Shown here piece after piece: positions 49,903 to 61,720 of a DNA stretch of 64,000 nt (position 1 is the first letter of the stretch; each line of letters begins with the position of its first letter). The stretch covers positions 19,492,002 to 19,556,001 of the forward strand of contig OY987242.1 in assembly GCA_963920765.1 (NCBI GenBank), in the 5' to 3' direction. The notes beneath the pieces are model-generated. The model was not told the origin of the DNA. It saw nothing but the letters and a program-made list of their open reading frames with translations, and ran no database searches. Made by a program: the position numbers and the translations under genes. The DNA is from Ulota crispa (taxonomy: Eukaryota; Streptophyta; Bryopsida; Orthotrichales; Orthotrichaceae).

Positions 49903-50280
49903 TGTTGTATAAGAATAAAACCCCTTCTTCTAACGTGCAATTGAATGACATTTGACCTGAATATTTGAAGGTGCCAATGAATTTTTTAACACCGTATATT
50001 GTGTGATAGAAGTTGATATACTGTAGTGTATGCGACAACTCAATACAAGAAAATTGTATCTTCTCATACTAATTGCGCTTACAGAAACTCGTATCTTCAA
50101 ATAAACCAAGCACTGGAGGTAAGCTTAGATATCACAATATTTAGAGGTTGGAAGGCGAAAAAAAAAGTTATCCATGGTTTCACCTTCTTCACTCGTGTCT
50201 AAGTAAAACCAGTCAAACTTTATGAATTCCTCTGTTTTACTGATATCTTTAGAGATTCATTGCATGTAGAGTCCTGGACA

Positions 50281-51146
50281 TTAACCCCTAAAGGACTTGA
50301 TCCATTTTGAAATGGTCAAACTTCATGTCAAAGTTCAACTTTGCCTTTTAAAGTGTATTCAAACAATAAGTTTATAATTTTATTGTTTGAAACTCTGAAT
50401 GATATATCACTGCAAGAAATATTAGTTTGATTCATGACAATTTGTAATTGTTATCATTTTTTTTCAAAAAATGAGCATAAATAAGTTAAATAGCAAAAAA
50501 AATCCAAATTACTTGAACTTTTTTCTTAAGGTACAAGTAGCATTAAAGACTAGTGTGAAAAAATTTCAATTGGTTACTTTAAATTTTACACCCAAAACTA
50601 CCACAACCAAGAATTTAAAGTCAAATTTGATTATCAAACCAAGTTTATCCTTATTTTTTATTTGGTTAATTTATAAAATTTTGATATTTTTTGCTAGAAG
50701 ACACATTCATTTTCTATTTATGCTATTTTTTTTGATAAATTTGATGGAGAATTTGAAGTATTGTGATTTTTTAAAACTAAATGTGGAAATGAAATTATAT
50801 CAATTAGAATACATATTAAAAGAATCTATAATTTCTACCATAAATGAATGGTAGAATGAGAAACATAGTTTTGTAGTTCAAATTTAAAATGCATTTAAAG
50901 AGTAGAAAATATGAATGAAAAACACACCATATTGTGTTATTTGGATTCTAATACTTGAGCTTTAAATGGCAATAACTTTTTTGATTTTTGCCATTTTTCA
51001 AAAAAATTAGATGAAATAGAAAGGAAACTTGTCAAGTTTCATTTTCTTAATTTGAACCACATACCAAAATTTGATATTTTGAAAGTCACAATCAAGGTTG
51101 ACCAAGGTGCATCCACTTTTTGGATGCACGGACCTTTAAGGGTTAA
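50281..51146. repeat. TTAA-bordered element, 858 bp core
   Basis: TTAA-CCCCTAAAGGACTTGATCC at the left and CGGACCTTTAAGGG-TTAA at the right. The interior differs from the A/B copies. A 127-codon frame (50471-50854) has extreme AT-driven composition and is not believed to be a gene. Confidence 0.75.
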
Positions 51147-51864
51147 GCCATAAGCTTAGTCCTTTTTAAAACCCCTCCCACACATTCAATCCTTCATCAA
51201 ATTAAAAAGTGATTACGTATTTGTAAAGCCAGCTCAAGAGGACAAAATGTAATAGAATTTGAAAAGTAGATTATTCTTATTTCATACTTTTAATCCATGT
51301 TAAATGCAATTTTGCACAAATGAGTATGCCATATTTATCCACTTTTATCAACATCATCAACATCTTTGTGGCTTTTATTAGACTTTTAGAACTTGAAATT
51401 GTCTCAATTCAAGCAAGCATGCTGTACATTGAGAATAGATTGAGAATATACTAGTGATAAATTGTTGACAAACTTGTAGTGCTTTTAAAATCATTTAAAT
51501 CATAATTGAATTTTTTTTCAAATTTTTATTCTTTTAACACTTCTCTTTATTAGGTTTATGTCAAATTTTAACAAAATTTACTCCTTTTTCTAAGCTTTTC
51601 AAACATGTAATTAGTTTTAGATTTGGTAAAATATTGATTACATGAGAAAATTATTTTAAAAAAAACTACGGCTTACTATCCAGGACTCTATTAACTCATT
51701 ACTTTAAACAAATTAGGGCTTGGAAGTTCTCAACATGATATATGCATGAAGAAAAAAAAATACACAAAATTTCTTAGAAACAATATTAGTCACTTTTTAT
51801 CTTAATGGCAACACGTATGGTTTTCATAAGCCATGTGCGGGGAGAATTGGCACATAGAATATTG
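51147..51864. other. AT-rich intergenic
   Basis: No gene or clear repeat seen. Confidence 0.45.
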
Positions 51865-53540
51865 TTAACTCCTAAACGCCCAAGCCCATTTTTTCTGAAA
51901 CAACATTGAAACCTGCCATTTTCAGTCATTTGACCCTAAGAACAAGATTTGCAGTTATTCTACAAATCTAACCATAGGCTCTTGCATTAGAATATGCAGG
52001 ATGCCATAGTGAAACTTTCATGAACTTTGCTGTTGAGATATATGAGCATTTGAGGTTAGTATAGAAAGTTTTTTTTGACCTCTGCCTAGAATTTTCAAGT
52101 CTCTTTGATCACATATTGTGAACAATTTTTGTATTGTGGATGTGGGAGAGATTTGTTCAACATGTTTGAAATTATGTCAAGCATATTTTCACAAATATTC
52201 ATGATCAACACAAACTTGGAACACTCCCTTCATGGGCCCGCATAGCAAGCTTGTGCTTGAGAATCTCATTATACTAAGTTTTTTTGCAAATCAAATTTCC
52301 AAGGGTAGGGTCATGCAAAGTTGATTTTCATTGGATGTTCTTAAAATTGTTACACAAGGTGTATTCTCTAAGTGGGAATGTAAATTTTTCCCCAATTTGA
52401 TGGCTAATTCAAAGTTATGATACCCAAAAAAATTTGGGCACTTGGGCAATTTGGGCATTTTTGGAGAATCTTATGCTCAAATTCTCATTGACTTTTGAAA
52501 TTTGGCATGTATGCTACTAATAAAGTATGGTATACAATTGTCAAGAAATAAAAATGAATTGAGCTCACATCACATTCTAAGAAGAGTCAAACTTTGTAAA
52601 CCAAGCCTTTTTTTGGTGAGAGTCACTGAAAATTGCCACTTTTGGGGGAATGAGTAGAAAGGTAGGAAATAAAGTTTTTTTCTGGAAATTCAACCGTAAG
52701 ATCTTGCCTTAGACTATGGGAGTAATTGTGAGGAAAAAATCAGCTCATTTTAGATGTAGAGGAGTGAGATATTGTCATCTAAAGTGAAAAAAAAAGCTTT
52801 TTCCCTGCTGCCCAAAAATTTCAAATGCCTTTGACAACTCCTATATCAAAAAAACTGCTCTATGTAAAGTTGAGGTTTACTTTTCTCATGTAGAAGACTA
52901 AGTTAGGTATGAGTGTGGGAGAATTTCAAAATAAATTGGGGGTGAAAATCATACTTTGTAAAATTTTGTAATGCCATAAGGTCATGAAATTTACATATAT
53001 GCACTAGGCAAAACTGGAGGATTTATGTAAAATTTAGAAATGCGGATTATTATGATTTGAATGGTGAAAAGCCAAGGAATCTTAGTCTACTACAACTTGG
53101 AAAAAAAGAGAGTCAAAACACAAATACACAAAGAGCTCAAAAAAGTAAAGGACCAAATATTACGAGCGGCAAAAGGAATGGAGGTTTGGAAGTCCCATAT
53201 CTACTTGCAAACTAAAACTTCTCATAAAGTCTCACCCATCAATCAAAATTGAATGACTCAAAGCTTCCCGCATATGTATAAATATAAAGAACCAATTTCA
53301 GATTTTTATTATGAAAATATGAAATTTGTAAAGAAGTTTTTGGATTGCTTGCCCTCCTCTGTTTTTCAATAATTCATGCATTACTTCTTCAATAAATTTT
53401 GGAATGAAGAAAAATTAGATGCCCATGCAGATCTTTGAATTCCCCATTTTCCATAAAAGTTTCAAAAAATCACACAAAGTAGTTTAGATGTAGGTACATG
53501 TCCAAAATCCCATTTGTCCCCCAAAGGGACAATGGTCCTT
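51865..53540. repeat. Composite TTAA-family element
   Basis: TTAA-CTCCTAAACGCCCAAGCCC opens the element and GGTCCTTTAGGGG-TTAA (B end) closes it. A second, internal A-type end starts near 52597 (ACCAAGCCTTTTTTTGGTGA, then AAAATTGCCACTTTTGGGG). The right part is thus a near-complete A/B copy joined to another partial copy. On the plus strand 53061-53252 is open and encodes the KSQGILVYYNLEKK segment shared with 46229-46441. Confidence 0.7.
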
Positions 53541-53754
53541 TAGGGGTTAACTATGTCAAGGCAATTTCAAGAAAGAAAAATTTCTTCTAACTTCAAGCCC
53601 CATTATTTTTCAAATATATATATTTGAAGCTCCCAATTTTTTTTCACATATTCCAAATGTTTGTCTCTCATTTTTCACTATTCAATTTTCAAATAGAAGA
53701 CTTTTGCATTGCAGAAGAAATCATGAAAGAATGACTACTATATTGCCAATTCAC

Positions 53755-54156
53755 TTAACCTCCTTGCATTGGAGGATGATTTACACTAACCTAGATTCTT
53801 TATTTGCTTCTGAAAATTTTCATGAATGTACCTAACATCATATACTTATGAATAGTCAAACAACTCATTTTTATGTAGAGCAAAAAAATTATTCTATGAG
53901 GGCCCAAAGTTTGTTGACCTTGTTTTGCAGTAATGATATAGAGTTGTTTTTCTCACTTCAAACTTTACAATCTTACAATCCACGCGGTCAAATGAGGTGA
54001 AAATTTTGTGTATACAATGATTCATTTTTTTAACATGCTTTTGTATAGTTGAAATTCAAAAAAAGAGTTTTTGTTTTCAATTTTGGGCAATGCACTAAAA
54101 GTTGGCAGTTTCTGAGATTTTTTCTCTAAAAACACCCTTGGTCCTTTAGGGGTTAA
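53755..54156. repeat. TTAA-family relic, right A end
   Basis: The right end CTTGGTCCTTTAGGGG-TTAA at 54141-54156 is clear. The left boundary at 53755 (TTAACCTCCTTGC) is uncertain. Confidence 0.5.
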
Positions 54157-54759
54157 CTTCATAAAATGCAAATAAATCAATTGAACTTTGCAACTAGAGG
54201 AAAATAAAACTGGCTACATTTGCAAATATGTCTAATTGTAGCATAAGTAAGGTAGCAACATCCATAAGCGTTGCGTCCCCATGCCAGTCACCTGACAATG
54301 GTAGGGCTAATTAATAAAAAAACAAATGGTTGGGGGTGGCTGAGTGATGGTTATGGATAATGAAGTGATGGTTGTGGGTGACTAGCATGAGGTTTGGAGT
54401 ACCCATCTCACTATTTAAGAACCAACAAGCCTTGCTTTTAGCATCTCTTACACATGGTTCCTACAATTTCAATGACTTTGGACTTTGAAAAATCTTTATG
54501 AACAAATGCTTGCAGTTGGAACCTTGAAATTGATGCCAATGCTTTTGGTTTCCATTTCCTAACTTACAGTATTTTTTTCAAAGTTAGTCAATTATTTTAC
54601 CTACTCCAAAACCCTTATTTCCACGCTTATGGGTGCGCCTACCTTGAAGGAAGTATCTGGTGCATGCTAGTATAGTGAAAAAAATGGTTGAAAGTGGGAA
54701 TGAGGGATATTGGCCAGTGAAGCTAAAAAAAATCTCCCTAAACACTGCTTCCTAGTATG
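54157..54759. other. Intergenic with repeat relics
   Basis: CCATAAGCGTTGCGTCCCCA near 54261 and CACGCTTATGGGTGCG near 54621 are mutually inverted words, also related to 22504. No gene seen. Confidence 0.4.
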
Positions 54760-55225
54760 CTTTTAAGACCTCGTTCAGAAAAAGGAGATGTATCGGACCT
54801 GACACAGAATCTGTGATCTCTTCCACTACTGGAGTGTCAAAATCCAAAAGCAAATATCAGTAATAAAGGAGAAGTAGAGCACTCGACGGTTACGCACTGT
54901 TCCAGCAATTGTTTATGTGTATATTCCCAATTCCGGCTTCTTCAGAATTATTGCCGCCTTCACTAAAGACGTCGAATTCTCTCTCATCGTCTCCAGAATT
55001 TTACTTTGCAAGAGGAAAGGGCGAAACGGAGAGAGAATCATCTCGAGTGTGCCTTGGCTGGCAATGCAGTCTCAGCTATCCACTTGAATCCACTTGAATG
55101 ACCACGTGCACCACATGCTCTCCTTTCCATGCACGCTCTTGGATTGTCCATGTTGACTCCCAGAAAAAATCTTGCAAGCAAAGCTCTCCTTGTTCCAAGC
55201 AACTTGGATATCTGTGCATGTGGTT
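54760..55225. other. GC-richer island, possibly a decayed gene 5' region
   Basis: Composition is clearly less AT-rich than its surroundings, with CT-rich tracts, a G-box core CACGTG near 55101 and several CG dinucleotides. Short frames on either strand (for example plus strand 54909-55097) have no recognised family or splice partner. It could be a promoter/leader fragment or an element remnant. Confidence 0.3.
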
Positions 55226-55261
55226 GTAAGTGATACCTCAGCTCTATATAACAAAAATATG

Positions 55262-55722
55262 TATAAAATCAAGGGAATTTTTGATGGATACCCTTGAAAC
55301 TTGCGATATTTGTATAGATACTTCTGGGTTTTCAGATATTGCACAAATTCATTTGACATGGTTGTTTTGCTTTTTCAAAATCATTGTTTTTATATCTTGT
55401 AATAAATGTCCTAATAATGCATTATTTGTTAATTTGGGAAAATACGTACAAAGTGGGATTTCTGACTTTTTTTTTTCAAGAGAACATCATATTCATTGGA
55501 TTGGGAATTTGTTGATTGTTTTTCAATGAAATGAGATATATATCATCCAGAAATATGCTCTTTTTGGACGGAAAGTTCATTAACTTCTGAAATTTTGGAC
55601 AGAAGTTCATTAATTAGGTTTCAGGTGACCTCCTTAATTTGAATTAAGGTGACAATTTTGGATTAAGGTGAGGTACAAAACCCCCAAAATCCCACACAAA
55701 CAGTTGGTCCTTTAGGGGTTTA
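55262..55722. repeat. Chimeric repeat relic
   Basis: The left part (GATGGATACCCTTGAAACTT) is a half copy of the 10394-10703 foldback. The right part ends GTTGGTCCTTTAGGGG-TTTAA, a TTAA-family end without a visible partner. Confidence 0.5.
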
Positions 55723-56140
55723 AGCACATTTTAGATGTTGGTGGGGCAGCTCCAAGAATCACATGAAGAATAAGAAACAAATATAGTGGTAGGGTATGGG
55801 TGCATGACCAATCATAAAAAATAAAAATAAACAACCACACGAAGAATAGGTTTGAAACCTAGGCAAGAATTAAGTGATACTTCAAATTTCTTATTCGTAC
55901 ATTGCAAGCAAGCACAAACAAATTTGTTGTTGCAAGTAAGTTCAGAAAATCAACCGTAAACATGCTCTTCAGTTAGCCACAAAATAACAAAGGCAAAACC
56001 CTATTAGGTATCTGAATATTAGAACTTTCCAAAAGTTTCAAATTTTTAACCAAAAGTTATGCATGTCAGTGCAAAATAATTTCAATGCAAAGGACACTTG
56101 CCCAACATAACATTCAGTAACATTACCAGGCGCTGGCCTC
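55723..56140. other. AT-rich intergenic
   Basis: Nothing supportable. Confidence 0.45.
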
Positions 56141-56142
56141 CC

Positions 56143-56310
56143 TCCAGATGAAATGGTGTGGAATATTTCACACCATTTCATCCACCAGATGAAATGGTGT
56201 GAAATATTCCACACCCATCTTTAGCTATGGGGACACTTGGTTGAATTTATTAGAGAGTTTATGAAAGAAAGGCTTAGTTTAATGCACATACGTCGATGTG
56301 GGGACCAGCC
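56143..56310. repeat. Three-arm short palindrome joined to a repeat relic
   Basis: GATGAAATGGTGTGGAATAT and its inverse form a 36 bp near-perfect palindrome at 56147-56182. A third arm, GATGAAATGGTGTGAAATAT, starts at 56189. It continues into the inverted counterpart of 16665-16780, including ACATACGTCGATGTGG. Confidence 0.75.
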
Positions 56311-57664
56311 ATGTCACAAAAATTTTAAGAAAAAAAAAGAGATGAAGTTCGTGGATGATACCTGAAGAGAGGGAAAGGCGGCCTTTCTTCATGCTACTGA
56401 ATGTTATGAAGTGCAAAAGCATGGATTTGCTTGGTTGATGCCTATTTATGAGATAATTCTGAGCTTTATTTGTTAAACAATGAGAAAATTAATCACTGTC
56501 ATTAGTTTGTAGAGTCTTAAAAGCCACCATTTTTGTTTTTCATGTGGTTACAAATTCATGTAAACACATTTAACTTTGGTGTACTATTACCATGTAGTAT
56601 TGAAGGGAAAAACTCATTACAAAATAGTTACTAATAATGTCAATCACAGTGATTCCAAGAAACACTAGTACTACATTGTGTCCCCTTCCCCTGAGCGAGT
56701 GGTATTGGGATCGTATCTTTTGCTTAACTAAGTCCTTTTGACCTGAAATTTCAAAGTAAGGAAAACATCAAAGTTACTGATGTTCCATAATTTTTTGATA
56801 TTTTTAAAAATTATTTTACTATTTATAATTGAATATTGATTGCATGTCTACCTAAATGGTTTTGGGGGTTTTCAATATTGCATTGGGTCAAAAAATGCAA
56901 ATTTTTGGCCACAAATCAAGGTAGTGATTCAAGAGGCATCATTACACAAATTCATAGACTAGTTTCACAAATCTCAAAATTTTATGCCTTGCACGTTCTC
57001 TCAAAGTGGGCATCCTATCTCCTTGCCTAGGTGATAGATAAAAATCTTCCTAGAAAAAGTAATTTCATCATTTCAAGCCAATCAAGGAGGCCACAAATGG
57101 CCAATTTTTTGTTTTGTTTTTTTTGGTTTTTTTGTAATTACTAAGAATTAAAACATGGCAGCTTAGAAATTCTGGTAATTTCTACTCCACCTGCCTATGT
57201 AGTACTTCCCTCCATTTATTGGCACTACGTAGTACCACTAACCACTAACATCTTTTGAGGATTTGAATATTTTTTTCATCCATTTATTGAATTGCCATTA
57301 TTGATAGTTGACCTTCCTAACTGACATGCCACGTGCCTTATTCCCAATAGATTTGGGATGGGAGGGATGATTCAAATTTCCAGTGCAAGGATGTTGTGTA
57401 GTACTTACAGTACTTGTAGCACTGCTAGTACTACACCCAAAAAGAGGTATTTTGAGACAGAATTGTGAAGTGTTTCTTGCAACTTTCCATCAACAACATA
57501 AAACCGGATTATCAAATTTTAGGATTTGATAAGCTTTGTAAACTCCCACACTTGTATGCTACCCTACAACCCTATACAATCTTGTGAGCTAAGTCTATAA
57601 AGTTCTTTAAAGAGGTATGCACTTTGGATATCCAGGGCAAGAGTTTATTTTAAGGAATTGATAT
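56311..57664. other. Intergenic with possible repeat words
   Basis: AGTACTAC words recur at 56668, 57200-57235 and 57395-57435, and may mark an uncharacterised element. No gene seen. Confidence 0.35.
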
Positions 57665-58063
57665 ATGCACATGGGGGGTTGATAATTGCACACCACCCCC
57701 TCCCCCTTGGGATAAATTTTAGATTTCTACCATCATAAAGCTGAATTTGAGAAATTTGAATTTAGATTTGGATTTAGAGACCATGACTTAGTTTTGAATT
57801 GTGAAAACAGTTGTAATTCAACAACACCCAATGAAAAAGTTTATCTTTTTTTACAAACAAAAGTAAATGTAACACTTTTCCTCCTAGCTAAACATTTTCA
57901 TTGGGTGTTATTGGATTGCAACTTTTTATGGTTCTAAACAAAATCATGGTCTCTTAGTCCAAACCTAAATTCAAAATCCCCAAATTCAGCTTTATGATGG
58001 TAGAAATCTCAAAATTACCCAAAAGGGGTGGGGGTGTGCAAATATCAACCCCCTGGTGTGCAT
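57665..58063. repeat. Foldback element, ~400 bp, complete copy
   Basis: ATGCACATGGGGGGTTGATA at the left mirrors TCAACCCCCTGGTGTGCAT at the right; the centre is near 57865 and is flanked by CACCCAATGAAAAAG and CATTTTCATTGGGTG. The right arm matches 58-265 at the start of the window. Confidence 0.88.
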
Positions 58064-58142
58064 TATCAGTTCCCTTATTTTAAAGGTTAAGCACTTTGGT
58101 TATGATCTTGCAAGTTGTAACATGTTATTTATCAGTATATTA

Positions 58143-58566
58143 TACTCCCTCTGTCCCATTATAAACCTCCAAAAAATTTCTCCATGAGGGATTAACTATA
58201 ATTTTAGTCATCATGCTAGTGACAAATGCATTCTAAAATTAATATACCACCTACCAAATGTGTGCAAAATCTCTAGCTTTGATGTTGCCATTTGGGCACC
58301 CAAATTCCATGCAAAAAGTACCATATTTGTACATGTTGTTAGCTCCTCATTATTGATAATTTAAAGATTAGTAGCAACAATGATACCTCATAGGGGCAAA
58401 GCCAAGCCTGTTAAAAGAGGAATGCTCTTTAATTGCTTAACTTGCCCCCATGAGATCATTGGACATGACAAATGCTTTCTCAGAAATTGAAAGTAGCAAA
58501 AGGGAGCTTTTTAGTGGGACAAAAACTATGCCTAATTTGGAGCTTTATATTGGGACAGAGGGAGTA
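58143..58566. mobile_element. Stowaway-like (Tc1/mariner) miniature element
   Basis: TA-CTCCCTCTGTCCCATTATAA at the left and TATTGGGACAGAGGGAG-TA at the right; 420 bp. Same family as 33134-33715 but without the internal duplication. A 80-codon frame at its right end is a read-through of the element and is not a gene. Confidence 0.92.
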
Positions 58567-59991
58567 GCATATTTTGACTACGCAGCACTCATTGGTTGCT
58601 GCAGTGCAAAAGGAAAAGCCACACCCCATTATTGCAATCTAAACAAGCCTGTCTTCACATTCTGCAGATCAAAAATTAAAACTTGTACTTAACTAAATCA
58701 ATTGTTTTTTTTAAATCCCAGCAAGTCATTGTGAAATGTGAAAGTAGATTTCCAAGTGAAATTTTTGGAGTACACGAACGAGAGAGTGAATATTCTTTTC
58801 ACTGTACCTTTCTAACATGTCAAGTGGCAAAAGAAATAGGGAAGTTTGTGGTTGGCCCAATTACATCATTCATTTTACCCTAGCTAGGAATATATTCTTG
58901 AGGGTATTATAGAAACGGTGCCTTTAGATAAAAATAAAACAAAAGTTTAACAACTTTGATCAACCAATAACACAAATGTAAATTCAACTTTGTTGTTTTC
59001 TCTTAGAAGAGTTGCATGAACAAAATCCACATGTTACAATGAAGTCATTTTTGTTTTAAAATTATGTATTCATTACGTTCATTGAGTATGCGGATTCTTT
59101 TAGGTATCAATTATTTGCGAACTTCAAACATAGGAGGAGACAAGGGTGTAGGCCATTAGAATGCTCTTGGTGCGTGTGTTTGAGCATGGACAAAACATTT
59201 TACAAAAAAGAAAACTTCACATTGCACAAACACTATAATAAGATGGATGAATTTAACACTTTTTTTAACAAAAATTTGAAAATTAGCAATTAAACAAGAC
59301 TTGCACAATATCTTGTTTTTTTGAACACAAGTCTCAAAAGACTATCTACCTTGTTATGTTTAAAAATGCCAGAAATATAAAAAAAAAACAAGTTGCAGAG
59401 AGTATCCACAAGAGTGTCACTTCAATAATAATAAAAAACATCCAAAATATAGTCCATAATTGTGTTGAAGATATGTTAGATTCCTTAAACAATTGAAGTG
59501 GTAATAAATAAAATAAAATAATGTCCAAATAGATTGCAAGAAAAAAACACTACTAGCAAAGATAAAATTGGATCAAACAAGTTGCTCTTCCCCTCAATAC
59601 AAACAATTCATATTGTGACTGGAAGGACAAGAAGTTAAGTTATTGTATCTATTCCGTCCTTTGAAGTAGACAATTTTGAAAACTTGTAGGCATCTTTTTA
59701 GGACAACTCACTAATTAGAGCTCTATACAAGTGCTAATTTGGAAACTATTTGGTATATGTATGCACATGTAGTACATGTGCACATGCTTTGTGCACATTG
59801 GACATGTGTAGGTAATGTAACATTCAACATCATAGAAAATCAATGTCTCATAATTAGTCTAAACTCTAACTTTGATGCACAGTAATTTTGGTCCTCATTT
59901 AAAACCAAAATAGTAATTGACTTCATCACAATGACCCTTTTCATATATTATTGGGGAGCATTTGGCGTTTTGTTAACTTTCTAACACATGG
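58567..59991. other. AT-rich intergenic
   Basis: No gene or clear repeat seen. Confidence 0.5.
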
Positions 59992-61720
59992 TTAACTCCT
60001 AAAGGACCAATTGTCCCCTTGGAGGACAAATGGTATTTTGGGCATGTACCTTTGGATAAGCTACTTTTTGTAATTTTTGAAAACTTTTATTGAAGTTGGG
60101 GAATTCAAAGACCTACGTGGGCATTTTATTTTTTCATTTTGACATTTGACAAAGAAGTTATGCATGAATTTATGAAAATTTGGGGAGGACTGTTTGTCCG
60201 AGTAGCCCAAATAACTTCTTTAAAATTTACATTTAAAAAAAATAAAAACTTGGAATTGGTTCTTTAGATTTTTTTATATGTGGGGAGCTTTGAATCATTC
60301 ATTTTCAATCAATGACATCAAAGTTATGAGGAGTTTTTGTTTGCAGGCAGTTATGGATTTTCTACTCTAACTCCATATTTGTTAATTTGGGAAGAAACCT
60401 TGATTTTGGGAATGAGCTAGGTTCAAGGTGACCACCTTAACCCCTAAATGCCCAAGCAACCAAATTTGGGTCGCAAGGAAACTTTGAAGATGAATAAAAT
60501 CTTATCAAATATTTATTTTCAGTATTTTTTTTCAATATAAGTTTGTTTTTGAGTCTACTTTCAACATTAAAGATCTGATTTTGAAAATAAAAGTTGATGG
60601 TTTTTCTACTTGAGATTTTGTACAAGGGTGTCCACTGCAATCTTGAGTTTTTTAGTGTTGGAAGATCTTGAAAATGAGCCTCAAATACACTAAAGCTTGG
60701 AGAAAAATCCTCATTAGAAATCCATTTAAAAATAATGTAGGAGTAGATTTTCAAAACCGTAAACTGATTTGAGTTAGACATGTAATGGCCTTAAACCTCA
60801 TATTTTTATGGTAACCAACTTTTTGGATTTGACATGTGAAATGAGGATTGGAAGAATTTAAGTCACTTTTGCAATTTTAACACCCTCATGTTCAAACATT
60901 ATAATCTTTCAAACTATAAGTGATATTGTTGTGTTTTCTTTTTCCATGTAATCTCTAACATGTTTAGCTTAAATTTGTACAATTGCAATGGAAAAAAACT
61001 TGGTGGAATTCATGAAGAGGTTGATTGATTGTTCAGTTTCATGGAAAGTCCAAGAAGCTCAGATAGGGCTTGGGCATTTAGGGATTAAACCAAGCTCTAG
61101 GTTTAAGGTGAAATACAACTTGGGAATCTAGTTTTCCTAATTTATTGAATATGGCGTTCTCTAAAATAAACTTTGAAGTCCTTTATTTTACTCAATTTTC
61201 AATCTTTTGGAAAAATAATTCAATCAAAGGAAGTAGATTGTTTATTACAACACTATAACCATTGAGATTTGAATTTTTCATTTCCATAATTCAATTCTTA
61301 ACAATTTAGTGTTTTGACTCATTCTCTACTTTTTTTTTACTTACTATTTTTTTCCCATATGTTGTGTAGTTTCAATTGATTTGAAAATTCTCCCACATAT
61401 ACCTAACTTGATCTCCTACATGGTAAATTAAAAGCACAATTTTGGGTAGAGCAAAATTTTTCATGTAAAGGTGGTCAAAAGTTTCTAAAATTTATGGAGT
61501 GCAGGGAATATAACTTTTTTTTCTCACTTCAGATGTAAATATCTCCCTCCTCCCCATTTAGAATGACATGATTTTTTTCCCACAAGCACCTCTTCTAGTC
61601 TAAGGCAAGATCCTACAGTTGGATTTCCAAAAAAAAGAAAACCACCTTCTTACTCATCCCCTAAAAATGGTAATTTTCAATGATTTTGGTAGAAAAAAGG
61701 GCTTGATCCTTAGGGATTAA
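59992..61720. repeat. TTAA-bordered A/B element, interrupted by a nested insertion
   Basis: Left B end TTAA-CTCCTAAAGGACCAATTG with CCCTTGGAGGACAAATGG. Right A end GCTTGATCCTTAGGGA-TTAA. Shared core blocks (CTTTGAAGTCCTTTATTTTA and others) appear on the right side of the inserted element at 60437-61088. Confidence 0.85.
60437..61088. repeat. Inner TTAA-bordered element, 644 bp core
   Basis: TTAA-CCCCTAAATGCCCAAGC at the left and GCTTGGGCATTTAGGGA-TTAA at the right, lying wholly inside the 59992-61720 element. Its ends are of the TGCCCAAGC subtype. A 114-codon minus-strand frame here is not believed to be a gene. Confidence 0.82.

Noticed and set aside
50471-50854. 127-codon frame inside a TTAA element
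   Set aside because: Composition dominated by Leu/Ile/Lys/Asn/Phe as expected from AT-rich DNA, not repeated in other copies and no domain seen.
60437-60781. 114-codon minus-strand frame in the inner nested element
   Set aside because: Runs into the terminal repeat and has no recognised motif; likely chance.
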